Shown here: positions 1 through 7,544 of the stretch, one piece after another
How positions within the stretch are numbered: position 1 is the stretch's first letter
How the letters are laid out: each line of letters begins with the position of its first letter
NCBI GenBank assembly: GCA_964472875.1
Contig: CAYYMD010000036.1
Location: 1-29,430, forward strand
Length of the DNA stretch: 29,430 nt
Source of the DNA: CAYYMD01 sp964472875
GTDB lineage: Bacteria; Planctomycetota; Phycisphaerae; SM23-33
Reading direction: 5' to 3'
The notes under the pieces: generated by a model
Database searches by the model: none
Told to the model about the DNA's origin: nothing
The model's input: the letters and a program-made list of their open reading frames with translations, nothing else
Made by a program: the position numbers and the translations under genes

Positions 1-109
1 GCCAGCTCGCCAGATGGCACAAAATAAAACTTACACATAATATTTGACACTATCTCCGGGGCGTTACGTCTTTAGATGCAACTTCAATTGATGATATAAT
101 GATATTGGA

Positions 110-1597
110 ATGAGACTCGACGCCACACAACAGATGCGCCTCGAACAGCGGATGAAACTGGCTCCGCGGCTGATCCAGTCGATGGAGATTCTCCAGTTGC
201 CCGTTATGGCGCTGCAGGAGCGAATTCAGGAAGAACTCCAGGCAAACCCCGTCCTCGAGATGGCCGAGAACACCGGCGAGGAGGATGTCGAACCCGTGGA
301 GACGGATGATTCCGTCGAGCGCGGCGAGGAGCCGCTGGTAGTGGATGAGTCCAACGGAAACAGCGAGGACTTCGAGCGACTGGCGGATTTCTCGGATGAG
401 TTCGGTGAGGATTTCTCCGAACTGGACGGGCCGTCGAGGCGGCCGCAGCCGCCGTCCGGCGAGCGTGACGCGAAACTCGAAGCCATGGCCAATACGCCCG
501 CGCCTCAGCAGTCGCTTAATGAATATCTGCTGGAGCAGTGGCGCCTGCTGGATACGAGCGAAGAAATATCCGAGGCCGGGGAACTGGTAATCAATCACAT
601 AGACGCCGACGGATACCTGCACACACCGCTGGAGGAAATCATACAAAAAGGCGGCGAGGAAGGTCCGGTTCCCCTCGAGACGCTTCAGAAGGCGCTGAAA
701 AAGGTGCAGGAACTCGAACCGCCCGGCGTGGGGGCCAGGGACGTGCGGGAGTGCCTGCTGCTGCAACTGTCGGCCGAGGCCGAGGCCGGCAGGGATGTGA
801 CGCTGGAGACGGAACTGGTGGATAATTTCCTCCGCGAGATAGAAAAGAACCATCTGCCCGCAATCGCCCGCAAACTGCGTCGGCCGCTGGAGGAGATAAA
901 ACAGGCGGTTGAAAACCTTTCTCACCTGAATCCGCGACCGGGCCTGCTGGTGGGCGGGCGGACCGTGCCGATAATCAACCCCGACGCCGTCGTGGAAATC
1001 GGGGACGACGGCGAAATTCATGTGACCATGTCGGAAGAAAATTCGCCCCGCCTGAAGATATCCTCCTCCTACCGCCGCATGGCGCGCAACCGCGACACCG
1101 ACGACAACACGCGCAAATTCATCCGCGATAATATCCGCTCGGCCCGCTGGCTGGTGGACGCCATTCAGCAGCGGCGCCGCACTGTTAGGCGGGTCATAGA
1201 GGAGGTCTTTAAGTCGCAGCGCGATTTCCTCGAACAGGGCCGCCAGGCGCTCAAACCCCTTCCGATGGCCGAGGTCGCCAACAGGGTGGGCGTGCACGTG
1301 GCCACCGTCAGCCGCGCCGTGGCCGGAAAGTACGTCCAGACGCCGCGTGGCATAGACCCGCTGCGGATGTTCTTCTCCGGCGGGACCACCGGCAGCGACG
1401 GCAGCGCCGTCGCCTGGGACGCCGTCAAAGCCAAACTCAAGGAAATCATCGATTCCGAGGACAAGTCCAAACCGCTCAACGACGACCGCCTGGCCGAGGA
1501 ACTCGCCAATCGCGGCCTGAAGATAGCCCGCCGCACCGTGGCCAAGTACCGCAAACTGCTCGACATTCCACCCGCCCGCCGGCGCAAGCAGTATTAA
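110..1597 (+). CDS. rpoN: RNA polymerase sigma-54 factor RpoN
   Basis: Alternative sigma factor that directs RNA polymerase to -24/-12 promoters and needs an AAA+ activator to melt DNA. The 495 residues match the family's usual length. Region I (about 1-52) is glutamine- and leucine-rich with the family pattern RLEQRMKLAPRLIQSMEILQ. A long acidic region II (about 53-120) follows, then the core-binding part. A helix-turn-helix lies near residues 385-410 (MAEVANRVGVHVATVSRAV). The RpoN box, ARRTVAKYRK, is at 473-482 close to the C-terminus. The ATG at 110 is chosen because region I starts immediately after it; no strong ribosome-binding site is visible. A sigma-54 gene implies that -24/-12 promoters and enhancer-binding proteins exist elsewhere in the genome. 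Identity is essentially certain. Confidence 0.97.
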   Translation: MRLDATQQMRLEQRMKLAPRLIQSMEILQLPVMALQERIQEELQANPVLEMAENTGEEDVEPVETDDSVERGEEPLVVDESNGNSEDFERLADFSDEFGEDFSELDGPSRRPQPPSGERDAKLEAMANTPAPQQSLNEYLLEQWRLLDTSEEISEAGELVINHIDADGYLHTPLEEIIQKGGEEGPVPLETLQKALKKVQELEPPGVGARDVRECLLLQLSAEAEAGRDVTLETELVDNFLREIEKNHLPAIARKLRRPLEEIKQAVENLSHLNPRPGLLVGGRTVPIINPDAVVEIGDDGEIHVTMSEENSPRLKISSSYRRMARNRDTDDNTRKFIRDNIRSARWLVDAIQQRRRTVRRVIEEVFKSQRDFLEQGRQALKPLPMAEVANRVGVHVATVSRAVAGKYVQTPRGIDPLRMFFSGGTTGSDGSAVAWDAVKAKLKEIIDSEDKSKPLNDDRLAEELANRGLKIARRTVAKYRKLLDIPPARRRKQY

Positions 1598-1715
1598 AAC
1601 TCATTGCCCGTTTCTATCCGCCGGGCCAACGCCCGCAATCGCCGTCCGGCGCGCTTCATATAATGATAACAGCGGATTTCGTCACTAAACCATACGCATA
1701 CGGAAAGGCGGATGA

Positions 1716-2894
1716 GTGTTTTCAAAAACCATTAAGTTGTTCAGTATATTCGGGTTCGAGGTCAAGATAGACATCTCGTGGCTGGTAATACTGGCCCTGG
1801 TGGTCTGGTCGCTGTCGGCGGGGGTCTTTCCCCGGTGGTATCCCGATTTGCACTGGGGTGTTCATCTTGCGATGGGTTTCGGCGGGGCGTTCGGGCTGTT
1901 TTTGTCCATCGTGTTTCACGAACTATGCCACTCGCTGGTCGCTCGGCGGTACGGCCTGCCCATGCGTGGGATAACGCTGTTCCTGTTCGGCGGCGTGGCG
2001 GAGATGTCGTCTCAGCCGCCCAGCCCGAAGGCGGAGATTCTCATGGCCATCGCCGGCCCTATCTCCAGTATCGTCCTGGGCGGGATATTCGTGGGCGTCT
2101 CGTACGGCGCCAGGTCGCTGGCCGTGCCCGAGCCGGTAGCCGGAGTGCTGCTGTGGGCGGGCATACTCAACGGCATGCTGGCGGGGTTCAACCTCATACC
2201 CGGCTTTCCGCTGGACGGCGGCAGGGTGCTCCGCGGGGCCATATGGAAGTTCAAGGGCGACCTTCTGGGCGCCACGCGCGCGGCCTCGAGAGTAGGCGAG
2301 GGGCTCGGCTGGGCGCTGGTCGGCCTGGGGGCGTTTAACCTCATATTCGCAGGCGCACTGGCCGGCATTTGGGAGATACTCATCGGCCTGTTCATCCGCG
2401 GCGCTGCCAGAAACAGTTACCGCCGCGTGGTGATACAGCGTGTGCTGCGCAGCGAAAATGTCGAACACTTCGTAGAAGAGGACGTTCACGGCGTCCCGCC
2501 GGAGATGCCCGTGCCGGATTTTGTAGAGGAATATTTATACAAATACCGCATGCCGCTGGCCCCGGTGGTGGAAAATGACCGGCTTACCGGCTGCGTTACC
2601 ATGCAGGGGATAAAGGACCTGCCGCGCGAGCAATGGCAAAACCGCACCGTCGGCGACGTGGCCGAAGAACTGAACGAGAACAATTCCATATCTCCGCAGC
2701 GCGACGCGGCCGAAGCGTTTGAGCGGATGAACAAGAACAAACTCGGCATGCTGGTAGTGGCCGAGGGCGACCGGCTGAGGGGTATCATCACAACAAAGGA
2801 CTTGTCGGATTTCCTGTCGCTGAAGATGGAACTTGAGCCGGGCTCTGCGGCCAAGGCCCCTAAGCCGCCGCAGATAAGCCCGCCAAAGCGGTGA
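1716..2894 (+). CDS. Site-2-protease-type (M50) membrane metallopeptidase with CBS domains
   Basis: Predicted intramembrane zinc protease of the M50 family, in the subgroup with C-terminal CBS domains (392 residues). The first zinc motif HExxH is H68-E-L-C-H72 inside a membrane segment. The second motif, NLIPGFPLDGGR at 159-170, supplies the third ligand D167. Several hydrophobic segments span roughly 20-225. Two CBS-like segments (about 245-370) would bind adenine nucleotides, and the tail is Pro/Lys-rich. The start is a GTG at 1716, preceded by GGAAAGG at 1701-1707; the nearby ATG at 1712 is out of frame. The stop lies only 5 bases before the Fpg start, suggesting cotranscription. The substrate cannot be inferred. 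This family includes SpoIVFB-like proteases that process membrane-bound regulators. Confidence 0.92.
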   Translation: MFSKTIKLFSIFGFEVKIDISWLVILALVVWSLSAGVFPRWYPDLHWGVHLAMGFGGAFGLFLSIVFHELCHSLVARRYGLPMRGITLFLFGGVAEMSSQPPSPKAEILMAIAGPISSIVLGGIFVGVSYGARSLAVPEPVAGVLLWAGILNGMLAGFNLIPGFPLDGGRVLRGAIWKFKGDLLGATRAASRVGEGLGWALVGLGAFNLIFAGALAGIWEILIGLFIRGAARNSYRRVVIQRVLRSENVEHFVEEDVHGVPPEMPVPDFVEEYLYKYRMPLAPVVENDRLTGCVTMQGIKDLPREQWQNRTVGDVAEELNENNSISPQRDAAEAFERMNKNKLGMLVVAEGDRLRGIITTKDLSDFLSLKMELEPGSAAKAPKPPQISPPKR

Positions 2895-2899
2895 ATGTC

Positions 2900-3691
2900 A
2901 TGCCCGAATTGCCGGATGTGGAAAGTTTTCGAAATTACTTCGCCGGCGGCGCGCTAAAGAGGCGCATCGACAGGGTGAAAGTGTATGACAAGCGCGCACT
3001 GGGGCCTACCTCGGCCCGCCGATTGGACCGGCGGTTACACGGGCGGTGCTTTATTGACGCCTGGCGTCACGGCAAGTGGCTGCTGGCCCCGACCGACGGC
3101 GACGTGGTTCTGGCGCTGCACTTCGGCATGACGGGCATGGTGAAGTACCACGATAAAGGCGAAGGGCCGCCTGAACACACGAGAGTCGAAATGCGCTTCG
3201 TCGGCGGGCTGTCGCTGGACTACGTATGCCAGCGTATGCTGGGCGAGGTGATGCTGGTCGACAGCGCCGATGAACTTATAAAAGAACGCCAGCTCGGCCC
3301 GGACGCACTGGCCGTGGACCGCCGGCAATTTGGGGAAATATTCGCCCACAAGCGCGCCATGGCAAAGTCGGCCCTGATGAATCAGAAGAACATCGCCGGC
3401 CTGGGCAACATTTACGTGGATGAAATACTGTTCCAGGCGCACGTCCACCCGCGCCGGCGGCTGGATAAAATGGCCGACAAGGACATCGACAAACTTTACC
3501 GCACGATGCGACGCGTGCTGACTACGTCAATCGACCGCGGCTGCGACGCACGCGACTGCCCCTGCACGTGGCTGGTCCACCGACGCGGTGAGGACCGGAA
3601 ATGCCTCCGCTGCGGCCGGCGCATCCGTCGCAGCATCGTCAACCAGCGCGGAACTTTCCACTGCCCCGGCTGCCAGCCGAAGCGGAAGTAG
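2900..3691 (+). CDS. mutM: Formamidopyrimidine-DNA glycosylase (Fpg/MutM family)
   Basis: Base-excision-repair glycosylase/AP lyase of the Fpg/Nei family, acting on oxidised purines. The start is set at the ATG at 2900 because the mature protein must begin with the catalytic proline: MPELPDVE supplies Pro2 and Glu3. A GTG nine bases upstream would bury them. A lysine in HGKW (K59) matches the conserved Fpg lysine. The C-terminus has a zinc finger of the Fpg type (KCLRCG, then HCPGCQ). The 263 residues fit the family. Just before the finger is an additional cysteine cluster (C-x4-C-x-C) followed by TWLVHRRG, which differs from the classical E. coli enzyme. The gene follows the M50 peptidase by 5 bases. 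Whether it prefers 8-oxoguanine or other lesions cannot be decided from sequence. Confidence 0.93.
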   Translation: MPELPDVESFRNYFAGGALKRRIDRVKVYDKRALGPTSARRLDRRLHGRCFIDAWRHGKWLLAPTDGDVVLALHFGMTGMVKYHDKGEGPPEHTRVEMRFVGGLSLDYVCQRMLGEVMLVDSADELIKERQLGPDALAVDRRQFGEIFAHKRAMAKSALMNQKNIAGLGNIYVDEILFQAHVHPRRRLDKMADKDIDKLYRTMRRVLTTSIDRGCDARDCPCTWLVHRRGEDRKCLRCGRRIRRSIVNQRGTFHCPGCQPKRK

Positions 3692-3816
3692 ATTAGCCAC
3701 AGGCAAATCAGTTTCGCAGGCGGGCTGGTGCATATAATTTCAGTGAATACTGAAGTGTACGAATTTTTTTGCGACATAATGCGGCCGACGCCTGGCCGCC
3801 GGAAAGGGAAAGCACA

Positions 3817-5385
3817 ATGAGCAAGGAACACATAGCAGGCAAGGCCGCGGATTTTAAAGACGGCCGGATGAAGCAGGTCGAAATCGACGAGCAGAAGATT
3901 CTGCTGCTCAGGAAGGACGGCAAATTTTACGCCTACGGCGGCGAGTGTCCGCACCACGGGGCCCCGCTCGCCGAAGGCACGCTGCACGAAGGCCACGTCC
4001 GCTGCCCGTGGCACCAGGCGGTGTTCGACGCAGAGACGGGCGATGTGCTACAGCCGCCGGCGCTGGAGCGACTGGCCCGGTACGAGGTGCGCGTAGACGG
4101 CGAGGACGTAAAGGTAATCGTGCCGGACGTCCAGCCCGCTCCGCAGGTTCCCGAAATGGCCGCGCCGGACACGGATGCCGATTCGCGCACGTTCGTAATC
4201 GTCGGGGCCGGGGCGGCCGGGATGGCCGCCGCCGAGACGCTGCGGCGGGAGGGCTTCCAGGGCCGAATCGTAATGCTGACGCACGAACCCAAAATCGGCT
4301 ACGACCGTACCGATTTGAGCAAGTTTTACCTCTCCAGCAGGAAGACGGACCAGCCGATAATCCGCAGCAGCGATTTTTACGACCAGCACGGAATCGAGGT
4401 CCTCACCGACAGGCGAGTCACTGCGGTTGACACCGCGAACAAGTCCGTCACCTGCGATGGCGGCGAGCAGATGACGTATGACAAACTCCTGCTGGTCACG
4501 GGAGGCCGGCCGAGACGCCTCGGCGCCGGCGGCGAGGATTTGCAGAACGTGTTTCTGCTGCGGAGTATGGAAGACTGCGAGCGGATACGCTCGGCCGGGC
4601 AGAAAGGCGCCAAGGCAGTGGTCGTGGGGGCGAGTTTCATAGCCATGGAGGTCGCCGCCTCGCTGAACAAGCGCGGAGTCGAGGTGACCGTGGCCGCGCC
4701 GGAAGAGACGCCGTTCGCCCGCGTCTTCGGCGAGCAGATAGGGAATATGTATCGCAAAGTCCACGAGGAAAAGGGCGTCACGTTCAAACTGGGCCAGTTC
4801 GTGGACCACTTCGAAGGTTCCGACGGTAAACTACAGTCGGTGGTTCTTAAAAACGGCGAAAAACTCCCGGCCGACTTCGCCGTGGTGGGCGTCGGCGTCG
4901 TGCCGGCGACGGATGACATCGACGGCCTCGAGACCAACGACGACGGCGGCATAACGGTGGACCGGCATATGCGCGCCGGCGAGGATTTCTTCGCCGCAGG
5001 TGACATCGCCACCTTCCCCGACTGGCGGATACAACAGTCGATTCGAATCGAGCATTGGCGCGTGGCCCAGCAGCAGGGGCAGACGGCCGCCGGAAACATA
5101 CTGGACAAGGATGTCCCCTTCGACGACGTCCCGTTCTTCTGGACGAACCAGTACTTCGTCATCACCGAGTACGTCGGCCACGCAAAGAAGTGGGACGACA
5201 TCGTCTTCGACGGCGATGCGGAGAATCAGCAGTTTCTGGCTTATTACACGGTTGACGGCAAAGTCCACGCCGTGGCCGGGTGCAACGAATCGCGGAAGAT
5301 GGACGCCGCCGCGGAAATTATGCGTCAGGGCAAAACGCCGTCCGTGGACGACCTCCGCGCTAAAATAAACGAGATTCTGAAATAG
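3817..5385 (+). CDS. Rieske [2Fe-2S] / FAD-dependent pyridine nucleotide-disulfide oxidoreductase
   Basis: Single-chain oxidoreductase of 522 residues that joins a Rieske ferredoxin domain to a two-dinucleotide-fold flavoprotein, like the AIFM3 class of ferredoxin reductases. The Rieske cluster ligands are visible as C44-P-H46 and C63-P-W-H66. After a Pro-rich linker (about 102-122), the FAD fold begins with GAGAAG at 130-135. The NAD(P)-binding fold begins near residue 265 (VVVGASFIAMEVAASL). A late FAAGDIA motif is the usual FAD ribityl-contacting segment. The chosen ATG at 3817 has GGAAAGGGA at 3801-3809; the in-frame upstream ATG at 3769 has none. It should pass electrons between NAD(P)H, FAD and the [2Fe-2S] cluster; partner and physiological substrate are unknown. 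The stop is only 9 bases from the convergent gene's stop. Confidence 0.92.
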   Translation: MSKEHIAGKAADFKDGRMKQVEIDEQKILLLRKDGKFYAYGGECPHHGAPLAEGTLHEGHVRCPWHQAVFDAETGDVLQPPALERLARYEVRVDGEDVKVIVPDVQPAPQVPEMAAPDTDADSRTFVIVGAGAAGMAAAETLRREGFQGRIVMLTHEPKIGYDRTDLSKFYLSSRKTDQPIIRSSDFYDQHGIEVLTDRRVTAVDTANKSVTCDGGEQMTYDKLLLVTGGRPRRLGAGGEDLQNVFLLRSMEDCERIRSAGQKGAKAVVVGASFIAMEVAASLNKRGVEVTVAAPEETPFARVFGEQIGNMYRKVHEEKGVTFKLGQFVDHFEGSDGKLQSVVLKNGEKLPADFAVVGVGVVPATDDIDGLETNDDGGITVDRHMRAGEDFFAAGDIATFPDWRIQQSIRIEHWRVAQQQGQTAAGNILDKDVPFDDVPFFWTNQYFVITEYVGHAKKWDDIVFDGDAENQQFLAYYTVDGKVHAVAGCNESRKMDAAAEIMRQGKTPSVDDLRAKINEILK

Positions 5386-5394
5386 CGGCAGTCT

Positions 5395-6201
5395 CTATTT
5401 TTCAGTAAGTCTGTCGCGAAGGTATTCGAATGCCTCGTCAACATCGTCGCAGAAGTGGATGAGGTCGAGATCTTCTTTTGAAATTGTCCCCGTCTCGGCG
5501 AGGGCGTCGAAGTCGACGATTTTGTCCCAGTATTCGCGGCCGTAGACAACAACCGGCATGTGCTTGGTGGTCTTGCGGTTCTGGACGAGCGTGAGCACCT
5601 CGAAGAGTTCGTCCAGTGTTCCGAATCCGCCGGGAAAAATCACAAGCGCCTTGGCCATGTATACGAACCAGAATTTGCGAATGAAAAAGTAATGGAACTC
5701 AAAACCCAGCTCTTCGCTGACATATGGGTTCAGTTCCTGCTCCAACGGTAACGATATGCCCAGCCCTATTGTCTGTCCGCCGGCTTCGGCGGCGCCTCGG
5801 TTGGCGGCCTCCATTATGCCCGGCCCGCCACCAGAGCAGACCACGTATCGCCGACCGTCGGCCGGCATTGTAAGCGACCACTCAGCCAATCGGCGGGCCA
5901 ATGCGCGGGCGTCTTCGTAATAGTGCGACAGTTCCACCGCACGCTCGGCCGCAGCCGTGTCATCCGAGCGGTCGCGCCGCGCGGCCGCAAGATTCGCCTC
6001 GGACGTTTCGCGCGGCAGTGCGCGTGTCGAGCCGAAAAACACGATAGTGTCCCTGATGCCCAGTTGTTTGAACCGGGCCGATGGCTCGGTCAACTCACAC
6101 AGCACGCGGATAGGCCGGGCCGCGGGACTGGTCAGGAACGGAAGGTTCTTGTAGGCCTTTGGGGGCCGTCGGCTATTTTGCGTTTTGGGCGTGTCGTTCA
6201 T
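5395..6201 (-). CDS. LOG-family protein (TIGR00730, nucleotide phosphoribohydrolase-like)
   Basis: Rossmann-fold protein of the lysine-decarboxylase-like / Lonely Guy family, whose characterised members release the base from nucleoside 5'-monophosphates. The family signature PGGFGTLDE is at 190-198, preceded by GGGPGIMEAAN at 124-134 and FFIRK at 172-176, which also belong to the active site. It has 268 residues, with about 50 extra N-terminal residues before the core (FFGSTR at 56-61), so it is longer than the minimal LOG proteins. The ATG at 6201 is preceded by GGAAAG on the minus strand. The gene is divergent from the adenylate-kinase-like gene at 6359, so both promoters must lie in 6202-6358. 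The old label of lysine decarboxylase should be avoided. The exact nucleotide substrate is unknown. Confidence 0.9.
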   Translation of the reverse strand: MNDTPKTQNSRRPPKAYKNLPFLTSPAARPIRVLCELTEPSARFKQLGIRDTIVFFGSTRALPRETSEANLAAARRDRSDDTAAAERAVELSHYYEDARALARRLAEWSLTMPADGRRYVVCSGGGPGIMEAANRGAAEAGGQTIGLGISLPLEQELNPYVSEELGFEFHYFFIRKFWFVYMAKALVIFPGGFGTLDELFEVLTLVQNRKTTKHMPVVVYGREYWDKIVDFDALAETGTISKEDLDLIHFCDDVDEAFEYLRDRLTEK

Positions 6202-6358
6202 TTTTGCTTTCCATTGCTTGTGGTACTGAAAAATCGGAAACGGCGTCGGCCGGAGTTTAATAAGCGGCCGAAAACAAAGACGGTCCGTTTGAAACTGCCG
6301 CTATTTTAACCCGTCGAGCGATTGCATCTTGCCTAAAGGCGGGCGGGGCGGCTAATCT

Positions 6359-7471
6359 ATGGATATGATTGTAACAGTAACGGGACAGGTGGGCCTGGAT
6401 AAAAAATCTTACCTTGCGGCGGTGAAGCGACTCGCGGCCGATTACGGCCACGCGGTGGACATTCACAACATCGGCGACATGATGTACGCCGAGGCGCCCG
6501 ACGTGGCGGCGGGCAAGATACTCGACCTGCCGCTGTCGCGCCTGACGAACCTTCGCCGCAGCGTGGTCAAGGACATCCTCTCGGCCTGCGGGCAGGACTA
6601 CCGCGGCGCATCCGACCGCCACACCATTATCAACACGCACGCCACCTTCCGCTGGCGGCATGGCCTGTTCTACGCATTCGACTACGACCAGATGAAGGCC
6701 CTCGACGCCGACCTGTACGTGTGCCTGGTGGACAACGTTGACCGCCTGCACTACCGCATGAAGCGCGACGGCCATGCCGACCATACGCTCAAGGACCTGA
6801 TGGTTTGGCGCGAGGAAGAGGTTCTGGCCACCGAACTGCTCAGCGAGCTGGTTCGCGGGCACGGGTGCTTTTATATTTTTGCGCGAGGATGCGAGGAGGC
6901 CACGGCCGACGCGCTGGCGCGGCTGTTCTGCTTCCCGAAGCAGAAGAAGGCGTACCTGTCGTTTCCCATGTCGCACGTGCTTGACGAGCAGCGAATTCAG
7001 GATGAGATAAGCGATTTCCGCCGGCGGATGAAGGAGTTGTTCGTGTGTTTCGATCCGGCCGAGGTAGAGGAAAAAGACACCGCACAGAAGGCGCTGGCCG
7101 CGGCGAAAGACGGCCTTCGGACCATAACGGTCGGTCCGCCGAACGAGCAGGCAGTATTGGAGACGTCGCAGGTTATCGATATCATACCCGACATCGACGG
7201 GCAGATTTACGCGCGCGATTTCAAACTAATCGACCAGTCGGACATGATCATCTCTTACATACCGGCCATGGACGACGGCCGGCCGGCGGTCTCCTCGGGC
7301 GTGGAGCGGGAACTGCAGCACGCACACGAGGCCACGCGGGATGTGTTCGCGATATGGCGGCCGCAGGCGGCCCCGTCGCCGTTTATCACCGCAACCGCCA
7401 GCGAGGTCTTCCGCTCCGTAGACCAGGCCGTCGAGTATTTCCGCAAAAACGGATACGTGGTGGACCAATAG
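6359..7471 (+). CDS. Fusion of AdkA-like P-loop domain and nucleoside 2-deoxyribosyltransferase-like domain
   Basis: 370 residues with two recognisable halves. The N-terminal ~190 residues resemble archaeal-type adenylate kinase: an initial beta strand and P-loop-like IVTVTGQVGLDKKS (about 4-17), then HNIGDMMYAEA, then TIINTHATF, in the order seen in AdkA. The P-loop is degenerate: Asp occupies the position of the final glycine before the lysine pair. The C-terminal half starts near 205 (KKAYLSFPMSHV). It carries a segment around 285-335 (DQSDMIISYIPAMDDG, then SSGVERELQHA) reminiscent of the nucleoside 2-deoxyribosyltransferase/TIR-like fold, with a candidate catalytic Glu in GVERE. Both domains bind nucleotides, so a role in nucleotide sensing or salvage is an inference. 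The start is ATG 6359; a second ATG two codons later is equally possible. No strong ribosome-binding site is seen. Function is not established. Confidence 0.75.
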   Translation: MDMIVTVTGQVGLDKKSYLAAVKRLAADYGHAVDIHNIGDMMYAEAPDVAAGKILDLPLSRLTNLRRSVVKDILSACGQDYRGASDRHTIINTHATFRWRHGLFYAFDYDQMKALDADLYVCLVDNVDRLHYRMKRDGHADHTLKDLMVWREEEVLATELLSELVRGHGCFYIFARGCEEATADALARLFCFPKQKKAYLSFPMSHVLDEQRIQDEISDFRRRMKELFVCFDPAEVEEKDTAQKALAAAKDGLRTITVGPPNEQAVLETSQVIDIIPDIDGQIYARDFKLIDQSDMIISYIPAMDDGRPAVSSGVERELQHAHEATRDVFAIWRPQAAPSPFITATASEVFRSVDQAVEYFRKNGYVVDQ

Positions 7472-7544
7472 TCGAATTAACCCGTCTTTGCCTTACGGCT
7501 TCGACCCGGCAAGCGAATCAACGATACATTTTCCCCCTTTAAGT

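Noticed and set aside
15..20. TGGCAC upstream of rpoN as half of a sigma-54 promoter
   Set aside because: The required GC of the -12 element is absent at the right spacing (the sequence there is AAAATAAAAC).
1..49. 3' end of an upstream gene
   Set aside because: All three plus frames stop within the first 60 bases and none is distinguishable as coding from so few codons.
50..1297. Open frame of 415 codons on the minus strand opposite rpoN
   Set aside because: It is antisense to a certain sigma-54 gene. Its His/Gln/Leu/Arg-rich composition is what GC-rich coding gives on the opposite strand, and it has no recognisable domain.
5039..5052. tRNA T-loop-like GATTCGAATC
   Set aside because: It is inside the Rieske/FAD gene and no cloverleaf can be built around it.
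5377..5405. Hairpin CTGAAATAG / CTATTTTTCAG overlapping both convergent stops as a terminator
   Set aside because: AT-rich stem with a two-base bulge, too weak to call.
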